A stretch of DNA of 64,000 nucleotides, taken from Vitellaria paradoxa. Taxonomy: Eukaryota; Streptophyta; Magnoliopsida; Ericales; Sapotaceae. The position numbers and the translations under genes are program-made. Below are positions 48,302 to 61,222 of the stretch, piece by piece. Positions within the stretch are counted from its first letter, which is position 1. Each line of letters begins with the position of its first letter. The notes under the pieces were generated by a model that did no database searches, had not been told where the DNA came from, and saw nothing but the letters and a program-made list of their open reading frames with translations. Location: the NCBI GenBank assembly GCA_019916065.1, contig CM034241.1, positions 22,149,541 to 22,213,540 of the forward strand. Reading direction: 5' to 3'.

Positions 48302-49438
48302 AAGAAGTTTGAGAATATTTTGAATAAAGGTAGATGTTAGTTGTTTTTCTTTTTTCTTTTGAGTATAATAAATTGTTAGCATGTTATACCCTTATTCTTA
48401 CCCTTAATTTGTTTTTGAGCTTTCTATGAGATAAAATGAATTGAGAGTGCTATTCAAGTTTTGGGAAGGGGAGGGGAAGGGGGATTTCATATTAACAAGC
48501 ATTGCTTTAGTATATTATGTCACAACTTTTAAGAAAATTTAATGACTGTTTAAGTCATCGAGGTAACTCTTGCACATTATTCTTTTGAACTTGATTGATT
48601 AATTATTTTCATTGAGGACAATGAATAATTCAAGTTGGGTGGAGGGAACCTTTGGTTGAAATTCATTTTGAGGATTACTTGCTTGTTTGTGTACATGATA
48701 TAGTTAATGCAATCTATTGTGTTTTTAATTATTTAAAAATTTTTGGAAAAAAATAGAGAACATTGAAAAATTTTTAAAAATTTGTAGGTAAATTTGTGTT
48801 AATTGAACATTTTTAAGTAGGTTTATAGTTTGCTTGTTAAGTTATTGAGTCATGGTGAACAAATAATTTCATTGACATTCAAGTACCTTGTTTTGGAAGG
48901 GAATTTTTCAAAGCAGCCTAAGTGTGAGAATACCATCTGGATGGCTGTTCGGACAAATTTGAACCTAGCTCACCCTTCAAATGCTCGTTCGAAGGGTTCC
49001 CAAACAACCAATCATCCGGATAGCCGTTTGGACAGTTCAATGCCCCAAGTTAGCAATATTTGTTGCTATAAGTTAAAATTATAGCTCATTCTATTCTATT
49101 AGTAGTCCAAACATTAAGAGGACTGTATGTGAATGATTTGTGGAATTAACGTCCAAACATTAAGAGGACTGTATGTGAATGATTTGTGGAATTAACTTAG
49201 ATCATAACACTAGATTTCACCAGCTTAAATTTCCATCCTCCATCAAAATAGCCATATTCTCACCATTTCATCATCTTCTCCTAACACTGAGGTTGCAGAT
49301 AGTTGCTAAGAAGTTAAATTTAGGGTTTAGGAACTTAGGGTAAGTAAAAGTTTGGATTGGAATTTTTCTTAAGTTATTGAATTGCTATATGAATATATTG
49401 TTGAGCTTGAGCTACAATTGAAAACTCAGAGTTGTAGG
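48302..49438 (+). other. Element A non-coding region after integrase
   Basis: Contains cattgaggacaatgaataat followed by aagttgggtggaggga, the arrangement seen after pol in Athila-type elements. A purine-rich stretch lies at 48455-48485. An exact 46-bp tandem duplication at 49105-49196 is listed separately. Open frame 48830-49084 has no known domain. Confidence 0.55.
49105..49196 (+). repeat. Exact 46-bp tandem duplication
   Basis: The unit begins gtccaaacattaagagg and ends gtggaattaac (49105-49150); it is repeated without change at 49151-49196. Confidence 0.95.
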
Positions 49439-50718
49439 TGTTAGAATCAGGAACACAGTGGAATAGGTTTTCAAAAATTTTTCAGATTGTTCATGCATGA
49501 AATAATATAAACTTCTCATACTACTGTATTCAAAATACAACAATGAATTCAAATTAATAAACATAACTGACCTTTTGTCATTTCTCTTGATTTAATCTTG
49601 CTTTCTCGAACTTTTCTTCCTCGACGGTTAAGACTTCCAAGTCTTCTTCTACTCTTTTTCTTGTCAAGATATTTTTAGAAATTTTTTACGTCTAGGGTTG
49701 TGTGGGCAACTGAAAAAACTATCCTTTTATGCAGGCTAGAGTAGGGATCTAAGTGTAAATAAACTTAAGTTGGCTAATTAGGAAATTACCCATAATTATC
49801 TTATAATCATGAACACATCCCTTGATAATTATACCTTATTCCACTAAAAAGGTATAACCAAACTTTAACCCCAGTCCATTGAAATAATTTCATAAAACAC
49901 CTTATTCACTCTTTTATTTTGCAAGAAAGCCCTTCTGCAAGGTATTGAGACAACTAGAATTGAGAAGCTATACAATTCTAATTGATACCTCCCTTTATAT
50001 TCTTAGAACTATTATTCTAATCATCTTGTGTTGGTCACTATCTTAATAATATATTATTAAGACGATTGGATCCAGATTTAGTGATCAGCTAATATTCTTA
50101 ATGTGGATAACATTCCTATATCAAATGAGATTGTGGATTCCTTCTTGATAGTGTATGTTCCTTAATTATATACAATGACTTCCCAGAACACTAAGGTGTT
50201 GGCTTAATGGCAATTAGCCTGACTCCTGATGAATTAAAGTCATCATTACATAGAATAGTGTCCATCACTATCTCAGAATTTAGAGCAATAGCTTAGAGCA
50301 ATCACAAGAATTACATCAGTGCAGATAGTATAGCTTAGATGTATTTCTCGTCAATATCTCGTTCAGTGTCTTCCACACCAACATTTTAGATTTGGAGTCC
50401 ACTACTCTAATGATTGAGATAAATCATTTTGTCAACTAGAAATCTAAAATGTTGTAGTCTTTTAGTTTAGTTGTCCCCATCTCATCACTGATTGCAAATG
50501 AATTTAGAATGATTAATACTTATATTCATATCTCTGTGTATGAAACACTTTCATACATATGAATCAAGTTCCTTAATCAATCAAGGATTACATTTATCAC
50601 ATGAAATACATGCATCCATACAAAATAAAGAAACTTTAAATAAACTAAATAAAGATTCTTTATTAAAATAAAATCAGTGCATCATCTAATGAGTGACTTC
50701 AGGGCATACATCCCAGCA
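49439..50718 (-). repeat. 3' LTR of decayed copia
   Basis: 1,280 bp; on the plus strand it runs TGTTAGAATCAGG...ATCCCAGCA. It pairs with 55659-56924. Confidence 0.92.
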
Positions 50719-52500
50719 AACTCCCAGTTGCACTTAAGTTATTGATCCATTACATCTTATTCCCATCCTATCAATATGAGACTCAAAAACCTTTGTAGGC
50801 TGAACTTCGGTAAAGGGATTAGCTAAGTTATCCGCTGATGTAATCTTGGTCACAACATAGCATATATAAGACTTCCTATTGCTAGAGCATAAGGAACTGC
50901 ATCTATCTCATTCTCTTCCAAAGGTGTCTTAAGACACTGACCTTTAGATAGAGGCACTTTATACCTGAAAGGTACCATAACCTTCTTAGAGTTATGCATA
51001 GCATACTAGACTAGTGTCTTATCAATTTATACAGTTTAAGACAAGCCTAACATCCTTTTCTTGTGATCTTACAAAAGCTATGTCGTTCACATATAGGAGT
51101 AAGAACACCGCCGTGCTTCTTTTACTTCTCTTATATACACAAGGTTCATCTAAGTTTTGATCAAAACCAAGTAATTTGATTGCTTGATCAAATTGGATGT
51201 TCTAGCCCCAAAATGCCTGCTTAAGTCCATAAATGGACTTATACAATTTACGTACCATATGCTCCTGACCTTTAGCTATAAGCTCATTTGGTCATCTCTT
51301 TTTGGTAAACCCACTTACAGCTAATGAGTTAATATTAGCAAGTGGTTCTGCAAGTTTCCAAACTTGATCAGGGTACATAGACTTCATTTCAATTTTTATA
51401 GCAGTTTTCCAGGAATCTACATCTCTTTATAAAATAATCTTAACATAATTGGAAAGATCATATTATTATTCTCCTTGGAGGGTTTCTTCTAAGAACATGT
51501 ACTTGTTAGGTGACTTAACAATCCTCCCACTATGAGGAGGTTCCAGTATATCAAAATAAGTAGACAATGTGGTGTCTGGAGTATCTTGGAAATGACCATA
51601 TCTACTACCTGTGGGTTAGAACTATCTACCTCCTCTAGTTAAGCTATACCTTTTGGTTTCTAGTCCATTATATAAGCATTATCTGGAAAGACAACATTCA
51701 TATTAATGAATACCTTCCACTCTGCAAGATTATAAAATAGCTTACCCTTTGTTCTTTTTGGATAACCTATGAAATAGGTTAATTCTAATCTCTATTCCAA
51801 CTTACTAATCTTAGAAGTAAACTTAATTGGTACAAAGCTTAAAATAACCACAACTGTTTTGTAAGGCATATCCCCAAAAGAATATAGGCAAGTTAGAATA
51901 ACTTATCATTGATCTTACCATATTTAGAAGAGTTATGTTTCTTCTCTCAACTACACCAATTTGCTGATGCATGCTTGGTGTAGACAACTAGGATAGAATC
52001 CTATTATTCAACAAAATATTTATTAAAGTAGCTAGAGAGATTCCCACCATCTCAATCAAATTTGAGTGACATTATATTCCTATCTAATTGCTTTTCTGCC
52101 TCAACCTGAAACTTTTGAATTTTTTAAAATCTTTAGACTTATGATGCAATAGATAAACATAACCATACCTAGAGTAATCATCCATGAAAGTGACGAAATA
52201 CTTGTAACCTCCTCGAGCTCTAACTTTTATAGGTCCACACACATCTGTGTAAGCTAACTCTAATAAATCCTATTCTTTTTTTCAGAAAGGATCTCTTAGT
52301 CATTTTATCCTCTAAATAGGGCACACATGTTAGTAATGGCTCCATTACCAATGAAGATAAAATACCTTCCTTTACCAACCTTTGTATCCTATTTAAATTA
52401 ATATGACATAGCCTCAAATGCCAAAGATATGTTGGATTAGATGAAAAACTTTTCTTTTATTATTTGGCAAAACCAGTGATAATGATGATGGATTGCTGCT
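50719..52500 (-). pseudogene. Decayed copia RT/RNase H and integrase
   Basis: Minus-strand fragments: the pre-integrase region at 52417-52220 (MRLCHINLNRIQRLVKEGIL... VWTYKS), whose LGHINL..., C..C and V.GP family positions are partly lost; integrase-like sequence 52200-51900; an RT segment near 51250-51050 (KSIYGLKQA, FDQAIKLLGF, EPCVYKRSKRST and a YVND variant of the YVDD catalytic motif). RNase H is too decayed to outline. Numerous stops. Confidence 0.75.
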
Positions 52501-52899
52501 TTCTACATTTGAATCTCATTCAAATGCAGAGTAATTACATATAAACCATTTGTTAATGTACCATGGCAAAGAACTATTCAATTTTCTAAAATCTAGATTT
52601 AAAAAATGAAATCAAATTTCTTCTAAAGCTAGGTACGTAAAGACAATTTTATAAAATGAGAGTTTTATTAACAAAAAAAAAATTAAACTAACTACTACAA
52701 TAGAATTGGCAGGAACTCTAGTATCATCACCAAGGAATATGCTAACCTCTCTATCACTTAACCTTTTGGTTTCCTAAAACCCTTGCAATGAATTACAAAT
52801 GTGATTGGTTACCTCGGAGTATTCACACCAAGAATATGAAGTACCCGTCAAAAAGCTTATTTCAATAACAAGTGATTTAGGCAAACCTGCACACTTTTT

Positions 52900-53650
52900 T
52901 ACTAGATAGGAAGGATCCTCTTCCATTGTCCTTCCATGCAGTAATGAAAATGTTTTCGCTTTGGCTTGGTAATTGCTTTATACTTGTTCCTTTCATTCTC
53001 AATTGCAACAGCACCAATATCCTTGGTGGCTTTGGGACCTGCCTTCTTCTTTCCCCTCCTCTTGCCCTTAGGCTTAGGCTTGAAAGAAGATATTGCAGCA
53101 AAATTAGCACTATGGCTTCTCTTGATAATACCGTCTGCTATCATCAAAGCATTAAGAAGCTTTGCCATTGAAAAATCGAGTTTGTTCACATTAACATTTA
53201 ACTTGAATTGATTAAAAAAGTCAGGCAGTGACTCGAGAATAATATCAATTTAGGATTGACCATCAATCTCAGCCCCCCAGGACCTCCAGTTTGTTTAAAT
53301 AATCTTTCATTTTTGAAACATGGTCTTCTATTAGAGATCCTATAGCCATTTTAGTGTTTATAAAAGAACTTATAGCAGTCTACCTAGTAGGCCTGCCCTA
53401 GTCCCCAAACATCTCCTTGAGGTTGAGTATGATACCATAGGTGGTAGACATGCTCTGGTGTTGATGCTATAAGGCATCAGACATCAATGCTATAGTATAA
53501 CATCCAGCCATTTCATCAGCCTTCAACCATTTTGCGTAACAATCATGCTCCTCCTAAGATGCACCTTTTACTTAGGCAACACTAGATATTCAATAGTAAA
53601 GACATATTTGTGTCCCTCAACAGTGAGTAACATATTAAGGTTCCATTTCC
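52900..53650 (-). pseudogene. Decayed copia gag
   Basis: Minus-strand reading: NLNMLLTVEGHKYVFTIEY, then GAEIDGQS-IDIILESLPD, FFNQFKLNVNVNKLDFSMAK and LLNALMIADGIIK (53260-53090), a Lys-rich stretch (KPKPKGKRRGKKKAGPK), and a zinc-knuckle relic HFHYCMEGQWKRILP whose Cys residues are partly lost. Typical gag for a copia of this type; broken by stops. Confidence 0.82.
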
Positions 53651-55410
53651 ATTCAACGTAGTTTAGTTGAGCATGATAGCGAGAGGACTAAAAGATGACA
53701 TCTGATAAAAATGCAAGAAAAGCATAAAGTATAGCTGCAAAAAATAAATATACTTCTATTTTCATTATCTAATAGGGCTATCCTCAAGACATTATAAATC
53801 AATACATAGAGACTTAATCCATATAAATAATATGCTTCGTGGGAATTCAAATGTTACCTATATGATCAAGAGGATGAAATCCTTTGTAATATCAACTAGG
53901 CATCTCTTACCATATGATATTGTAATACACTATATTTGCTCTTGAAAAGAAAAATAACTAAGTCGTGGGGACATTAGTTATTTTCCTTTTGATCGAGTGC
54001 ACACTATTATCTCGAATGAAAGACAACCGTTGTGAGCAAGCATTCTTATGAGAAGAATAACTCTCACCCTTTCTCAATCATTCTTATCTTAAGAGGTTCG
54101 ATCTTGTAACCAATGAGAATAAACACTTTCCGTACGGGATAGTCACTCGAAGATGACTCGAGATGTTTATTCCCATCTTACTATGAGCCAATAATGGAAG
54201 ACCAACACTCGAATTTTAAATTGAGGATACTTTAAAATTTACCATTCATATCTTGTTTTCTTTTATTTTTAAAAATAAAATTTAATTTTGGAAAAGACTT
54301 TCTTTTACAAAATTTCAAAGTAAGTTATGATTGATTTCCTTTTTTAAGTTCATGGATTTAAAAAATTGAGTTTTCTAGCATGCATGTTTAATATATATAT
54401 TATTAAACACAATAATATCACACGCAATATATATATACATAGACGTTAATAACATCTCTCTTTTAGTTGCCGGTCTACAATAGAAAACCTGTGTAAGATC
54501 TATAACTTAAGATTAAACTCGGCCTCCTTAGTTTCCTTCTTTCTCTTTGTTTCTTTAATATTAAATATTACATAAAACCTATGCCCACGAATGGGTGTAT
54601 GTAATTCCTAAATAATTGGAATAAAAATAAAAGAAGAATAGGGAAACCAATAAATCTACCATTTTATGGGAGAACCAAGTTTATTGCCCTGTACAAGTCT
54701 TCCATGTAAACTTACACAACTGTTTCCTATTGACCAACCAAAAGAGAGATTCTTATGTCACATTTATAACAAGCATATATAATCATCCATAACTAAACAA
54801 TTTTAAATGATAATAAAATTACAAGATATAAAAATTATGCAAAGTTTAGGATTAATAACAATTATTAATTCCTAACTTTATATTAACTATTTGAAAATCT
54901 TTAATCATATATTAAAGAATATCCAGAACTAAAGAAAGAAATTAGGAAAAAACTTGGCTCTGTTTTGAACCAAAAATCTTATTTTCAAAACTTTTAAATA
55001 ACCTATTATTTTTAAAAAATCTAAAATATTCAAAAATTAAATTATAATTTTTAAAAATATTTATCAAGCTGTTATAAGGTTATAGAAAAAAATTTGGGAT
55101 CAAAACGAGGTTGTTTACACTCAAAAAACCAAAATAATGTAGTTTTTAGAATTTAGATCAACAAACAGACCCTAAGCCATTTCCAACAACCTTGAGCCAC
55201 CAACCTTGAGCTAAGCTGAGCCATAGCTTGAGCTTCGACTTGAGACAAGTCATGCCTTGGTGCACAACATTTCGCCTGCACCCATTTTTTCGGTTAGGGT
55301 TCTAGTGAACCTTTCACCAAGTGGTGTCGATTTTTTTTTTTCCAAAATGATACTAAAAAAATTCAGAAACTTTTTCTTTTTATTATCTTGTCTAACTCTT
55401 TGGCCAAACA

Positions 55411-55456
<46 letters not shown>

Positions 55457-55644
55457 AATAATAATAATTTAACGAACCTGTTCTTCAACTGGTGATTTCT
55501 TTTTTCTTTTCTTATTAATTAAAATTTGACTTTAATTAATATTCTGGATAACAATTAAGTAATAAACTTGCATAAATAAAATAAAGTAAAAGTTAATTTA
55601 ATTTCATGAACTAACAAGAAGTTATAAAAAAATCATGCAAGATT
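53651..55644 (-). other. Copia leader region
   Basis: Non-coding between gag and primer site. It includes an (AAC)n/(AAT)n microsatellite and AT-rich sequence. No gene recognised. Confidence 0.5.
55412..55468 (+). repeat. (AAC)n followed by (AAT)n microsatellite
   Basis: About 14 AAC units pass directly into about 4-5 AAT units. Likely length-polymorphic. Confidence 0.97.
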
Positions 55645-55657
55645 GCTCTGATACCAA
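55645..55657 (-). promoter_or_regulatory. Primer binding site of decayed copia (Met-tRNA type)
   Basis: On the minus strand it reads TTGGTATCAGAGC, the canonical plant copia site, one base inside the LTR end. Confidence 0.93.
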
Positions 55658-55658
55658 T

Positions 55659-56924
55659 TGTTGGAATCAGGAATGCAAGGAAATATGTTTTAAAAAATTC
55701 TTCAGATCGATTATGTATGAAATAATATAAACTTACTTGTACTATTGTATTTGGAATTAAAAAACGAATTCAAATCAATAAACAAAATTGACTTTTCATC
55801 ATTTCTTGATTTGATTTTGGTTTCTCGAACTTTTCTTCCTTGATGGTTAAGACTCCCAAGTCTTCTACTCTTTTTCTTGTTAGGGTAGTCTCAGAAATTT
55901 TTTGACGTCTAAGGTTGTGTAGGTAACTGAAAAGATTATCCTTTTATATAGGCAAGAGTAGGGACCTAGGTGTAAATAAACTTAAGTTGGTTAATTAGGA
56001 AATTACTTATAATTACGAATACATCCCTTAATAATTATACCTTATTTTACTAAAAAGGTATAACTAAACTCCAACCCCAGTCTACTGAAATAATCTCATA
56101 AAACACCTTGTTCACTCTTTAGTTTTGCAATTAAGCCCCTCCGCTAGATATTAAGATAATTAGAATTAAAAACATATCCAATTCTATTTGATATCTTCCT
56201 CCATATTCTAAGAACTATTATTCTAATTATCTTGTGTTAGTCACCTTCTCAATAACATATTATTAAGATGGCTGAATTTGCATTTAATGATTAGTTAATA
56301 TTTTTAATATGGATAATATTCTTATCTTAAATGAGATTGTGGATTCTTTCTTGACAGTGTATTTTTCCTATTTTTATGCAATGACTTCCCAAAGCACTAA
56401 GGTATTAGCTTAATGGTAATTAGCCTCACTCTTGATATATTAAAGTCATCATTACATAAAATAGCATCCATTACTATTTTAAGATTTAGAGCAACCACTT
56501 AGAGTGAACACAAGAATTACATCAATGCGAATAATATAGCTTAGATGTATTTCCTATTATTGTCTTGGTCAGTGTCTTCCACACCAACATTTTAGATTTA
56601 GAGTCCACTACTCTAATGATTGAGATAAATCATTTCATCAAATAGAAATCTAAAATGTTACTGTCGTTCGGTTGAGATGTCCTCATCTCATCATTGACTA
56701 CAAACAAATCTAAATTGATTAATACTTATATTTATATCTCTTATATATAAAACCATTTCATACACGTGAATCAAGTTCCTTAATCAATTAAGGATTACGT
56801 TCATCACATAAAATACATGCATCCATACAAATAAAGAAACCTTAAATAAACAAAATAAAGATTCTTTATTAAAATAAAATCAGCATATCATCTAATGAAT
56901 GATTTCAGGGCATACATCCCAATA
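55659..56924 (-). repeat. 5' LTR of decayed copia
   Basis: 1,266 bp; on the plus strand it runs TGTTGGAATCAGG...ATCCCAATA, the terminal CA having become TA. It is followed at once by GTAGG. Confidence 0.92.
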
Positions 56925-58180
56925 GTAGGGGCAAACAAATAGTTCCATAGAGATGAGTTTTAAGAATTGCACACTAGTTGTTTGTAGAATTTCTTGAGAG
57001 AGATCTGAGTGAGCAACTGATTGAGTTGAGGAAGTTTTGTGGAAAGTTGTTTGAAAGTGATTATTAGAGAAGGCATCAACTTGAAGCTATAACATCTAAA
57101 AAGAATAAGGGAGCATCTAGCTGCCATGATCCTCAAGCCCCATCCAAGAAAACCAAGCCTAACCCCAAAACAAAGAAAACTAAAGGTAGTGGGTCCACCT
57201 CAGTTCAACCTAACCCACCACTAACCCAAGTCACTAAAGAAGTGCCTCAACCAAATGAGAATCCAACTGGAGGTGATGCCCCTGAAGCTAAATATAATTC
57301 GTATATGTTCTCATCCTTGAATGTTCAATTAGAGTTTAAGAACATTAGGCAAGCTAAGAGAGGAATCAATTTAGATCACCATCAACCTCAAGAATACCAA
57401 CTGAAATAGAATTTTGAGAAGAGAGCTTAGGTGAATTTTGTCTAGTTTAGAGGTCAAGCACTTGTAACATTGGTGTAAGAATTTTATGCTAATGTTACAT
57501 GCTTTTAGAAAGACGATGAGGATTGCTTGTACACTTGAGTGAGAAGGAAAGACATTGAATTTTCTCCATAGAGCATGGATGACCATTTTGAGTTAGAGAG
57601 AGTGGTAAATCCTGGATTCCCTTATCTAGAAAATGAGAGGCCAAGTAGAGATAAAATGGCTTAAGCCTCAACTAAGGATAGAGAGAGATGGGGGCATAAG
57701 TTAAGGATGGAGAGGAAAAAACTGAACAATAAATATAATGCACTGCACCTCCTCACATGTTCATAATTCATGCCATTGATGAGCACTTTGGATGTGAATT
57801 ATGAGAGGGCTTTACTCATGCATCCTTTGGGGCTCATCACCACTTTTTCCATAGAGAAATCTAAGAGCCAGTTGAGGAGGGTAGCTTCTCTATCTACTGA
57901 GGAGACTCTCGCATGACTTGAGGAAAGCCATGATGAAATTTAGGAGTATGTGAGAGGTATCAAGGATGAACAAACCATACTGAGAAGTAGGCAGGAGAAG
58001 TTATAGAAAAAACAAGGAGAACTGAAGAAAGGGTAAGATGAGCTTCTCAAGTTGATGAGGATGATTCTAGGGGATAAGGTATACACTGATGATCCACCAC
58101 GTACCACCTCTACTCATGTGGCTAATGACGCTCTTTTACATAACCATGACCTGATAGAATAGGATACTTAGCTCTTTGAA
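56925..58180 (+). pseudogene. Element A: Athila-type third ORF (putative plant transposon protein domain)
   Basis: Plus-strand reading: QLEAITSKKNKGASSCHDPQ, a Lys/Pro-rich linker, YNSYMFSSLNVQLEFKNIRQ, then FRGQALVTLV-EFYANVTCF, VRRKDIEFSP-SMDDHFELER, NPGFPYLENERP and ALLMHPLGLITTF, with a coiled-coil-like Glu/Lys/Gln tail to about 58170. This order is that of the ORF following pol in Athila/Calypso elements, historically called env-like. At least eight stops interrupt it, mostly TAG at positions that are usually Trp or Gln. Resumption directly after the copia target repeat shows it belongs to element A. Confidence 0.75.
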
Positions 58181-59502
58181 ATGTTTTGTTCACCAGTGTA
58201 GGTTTTTGTTACATTTAGGATAGAAATGTTAACCTAGAACTGTTTTAGCTTTTTTTTTTCTTTTAACTAATCTTGCAAGTGAATCTAAACTTGTTACACC
58301 TTTTAAGAAGATATGACCTTTTGTGAATCATGAATAGAAGAACGATCGGACTCTTGTAATCAACTTTAAGATTAATGAAGGAATATGCTTTGAAGTTTGG
58401 CTATTGCATACTCTTAATGCATGATTAGTGATTGAATTGTGACTAGTTAATGATTGTTTGCAGGATAATGACCTTATGTGTTTGATTTTATTGAACGTAT
58501 ACTTTTAAATTCAACTGAAACTAAGTTTGAAGTAAATGAATTATGAAACATATGATCATGATAGGAAATTTCTTTTTCCATTTTGTGACTGTGATCCCTC
58601 ATGTAGTAGAGACTTGTACCATGTGAGCATTAAGCTTTCTACATTCTTGATGAGTGATATACATTCACTCTTGATGAATTTCTTTCTATTATTTCTATTC
58701 CATAGCTCTATTACTATTGATTTGAACTCATGGTGGGGGAATACAACTTGAAGTTGAGCAATGAAATTTTATTGAGCTTTATGAGAACTAAATGGAACTT
58801 AGAAAATAAAACTAGGCCCTCTTTGGATATTTTGATCGTTATTGTCCATTCTTCATTATATTATTCCTAGGAACGAGTTTGAGCTTGAATGAATATTAAA
58901 AATTTTCTTAGTTAACCCAATTAAATGTCCCTAAGCCCATAATTCATGAATTAACCAACCCAAATGTCTTAGAAACAATGTTTTGAGTAAGAGTTGGACA
59001 AAAAAGGGATTGCATTGAACTTATTCTTGAGAGGGATATGTTAATGGGATGAGTAAGAATATCTTTGGTCAAATTAGAACCTCATCTAATTGTGGTTATT
59101 TTCTCAATTCCATTTAAAAAAAATGAGGAAAGCTAGATCAAAAAATGTACATAGGAATGGATAGGAAATTGAGAAAATTTACCTCTCTTAATAGTTATAC
59201 AATTTGGGATTTAAAAAAAAAAAAGCAATGTGAAAAAAAAAGAAAGAAAAGGGAAAGATTGGGAACTCCAAGTTATGTTAAGATTTTTGCAAGACATATT
59301 TTGAATGACCAATCCTTTTCTTGGTATCTTATAAAACCCTCAGCCCCATTACAACCTAAATAAAGCCCTAGTGGATTCTTTATGAAGTAAGGTTCTTAAA
59401 GTAAGTTATTCAACTATTCTATGAACTCCTCACATGCATGAGTTATTCCTATGATAAAGCCATGTCAATACATTAAGTTTGAATGAATATGTCTGTTTTT
59501 GC
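58181..59502 (+). other. Element A downstream non-coding region
   Basis: AT-rich with poly(A) runs near 59210-59250. No LTR or polypurine tract could be fixed. Short open frames (58536-58751, 59145-59363) show no known motif. Confidence 0.4.
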
Positions 59503-59691
59503 TATTTGAAGGCATTTTACTCGAATTTCTTTATATATTTACTCCTAAAAACAAATGCCTTCCGAGTGCACAAAACCTTGAGTAAATGTACAAAGAAATT
59601 CTCAAAAGGCATTAAGATCTTAATGCTATATCTTATGATTTATGGTTTAAGATCTTTGTACATTTACTTTTGAAAACAAATGCCTTCAAAT
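59503..59691. repeat. Small foldback repeat, ~190 bp
   Basis: The outer arms tatttgaaggcattt and aaatgccttcaaat are inverted. Inside, ctttatatatttactcc...aaacaaatgcctt (from ~59529) and ctttgtacatttacttt...aaacaaatgccttc (from ~59654) are direct repeats, with an inverted copy (gagtaaatgtacaaag...aaaaggcatt) between them. Possibly a tiny MITE or a compound palindrome. Confidence 0.65.
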
Positions 59692-61222
59692 CTAGCTTTT
59701 GACCCAGTCTTCATCACAAGTGGAGCTTATCTTTTATAGAGTATCCTCAATGGAATACCAGAAGCTAACTTAGCCTCTTAGATTTTCATCCAGTCTTTAT
59801 CCAGCATATAGAACCCCCTAAGAAACATTATTTCTAGATAGGCAAACATTTCACTACACACACACGCAAACTATGATTGGCTTGATTCTCGATGAGAATA
59901 TAGGCACCCTATAAAGCTTGGCTGCCTTACATTTCATGCATCATGCGCATTCTAATTATTTTTGGGGTTCTATAGTAATGATCGTTAGAAACCAGATATT
60001 ATATGGTAAGACTGTGATTGAGAAGAATGAGAAGGTACTCTGGATATCTTTATGCATCTAGGTGTAACAGTTCTTGTGCGCAGTCGAATCTCTAGATGCA
60101 TCATCTATGATTACGCAGATCAGTCATGAGTCACAAAAACAAGCCATTTATCATAATTTCTAAAATATAGTAAAAATATTTTTTAACAAAAAATTAGAAC
60201 ACTGGTTTCTTAATATACCCATTTTTACTTCAAAACCAGGTTTTACAATCAAGCGATCTTAGATACAGCATGTTGAAAATGAGGCTATGGTTATGGCACT
60301 CCCAGCGCAAAGATTTGGCTACAATAACTGGCAACTTCACTAGGGAATAGCTCCTGCTTCAATGGTTCAATCAAGATTTTCCCTCTTCATAATCGCAATC
60401 TCATAACATAATTTATGGTTTACTCAATCAATACAAATAACCCCTCCCTCATTAGGGCAAATACATTTAGACTAAATTTTGCATATTACGTGCATGCTAG
60501 CCCTGTAAACTACGTGGATGGATATAACATGTTATATTTTACAAGTTGTTTGAATATAGGGTGTATAATTTAGTGTTTTTCATATCTAACATATATTCGA
60601 TACTCTTCTAAAACACACATTGTGCACTTTATTGAGTATAATTTTGCATAACCCATTTTTACACTTTACTTAGTTTAGAGGGGTTCAGTAAGTCCCTTCA
60701 GATATGGTTGTGATTAATCACATAAAATGACTAATTAAACATATTAAGAGTGATTAATCATGCACAATTAGAGATTAAAATAATTTGATTATCCTTAAAT
60801 ATCTTTTTTTACCCATTTCAGGTAATTGCAAGAAAGTTTGGATCAAAAAGATGTGAATTGAAGTAAAAAAATGAGCAAAAAAGAGAAAAAGGAAAATAGG
60901 CCATTCAGAACCTTGTCTAGATGGTCTTTTTGTTCACACTTCCATTCGCATGACAGAGACTAGGGAAGTGAAAAAAAAAAAGAAAAATATGCTAAGCGTG
61001 GCTAGGCCCTCCAGACACCTATCTAAACGATGCTCCATTCATAGCCTTGTTTGACAGACAGAAAGCAAGGAGTCTCAAGTGGAGATTGGAAAGACCAAGT
61101 GCCTATTTACCATACGGATAGCCCTTCAAATGACACACCGTGCGCACAGGCATTCAACCAACAGAAGGTGGTGCAAATTGTTCAAGATTAGAGAAGTTTA
61201 AGTAAAGATCACCCATCAAACC
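59692..61222. other. Non-coding, no feature recognised
   Basis: Repeat-like prose near 60900-61160 (cggatagcccttcaaatgac) echoes 48930-49050 of element A (ccggatagccgtttggac), suggesting related retrotransposon sequence. No protein is readable. Confidence 0.4.

Larger units (their letters stand above)
49439..56924 (-). mobile_element. Ty1/copia retrotransposon, full-length but decayed, 7.5 kb
   Basis: Two LTRs (49439-50718 and 55659-56924) are flanked by exact GTAGG repeats (49434-49438 and 56925-56929). A Met-tRNA primer site adjoins the right-hand (5') LTR. Gag, integrase and RT remnants read on the minus strand in the order expected. The LTRs differ at roughly 15-20% of positions by eye, so this insertion is old. 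It interrupts element A between integrase and the third ORF. Confidence 0.94.

Noticed and set aside
49439..50718. LTR at 49439-50718 as a solo LTR
   Set aside because: A matching LTR at 55659-56924, exact GTAGG flanks and internal gag/pol show it is one end of a full-length element.
53055..53211. Hydrophobic plus-strand ORFs near 53 kb
   Set aside because: Antisense shadows of the Lys-rich part of the decayed copia gag.
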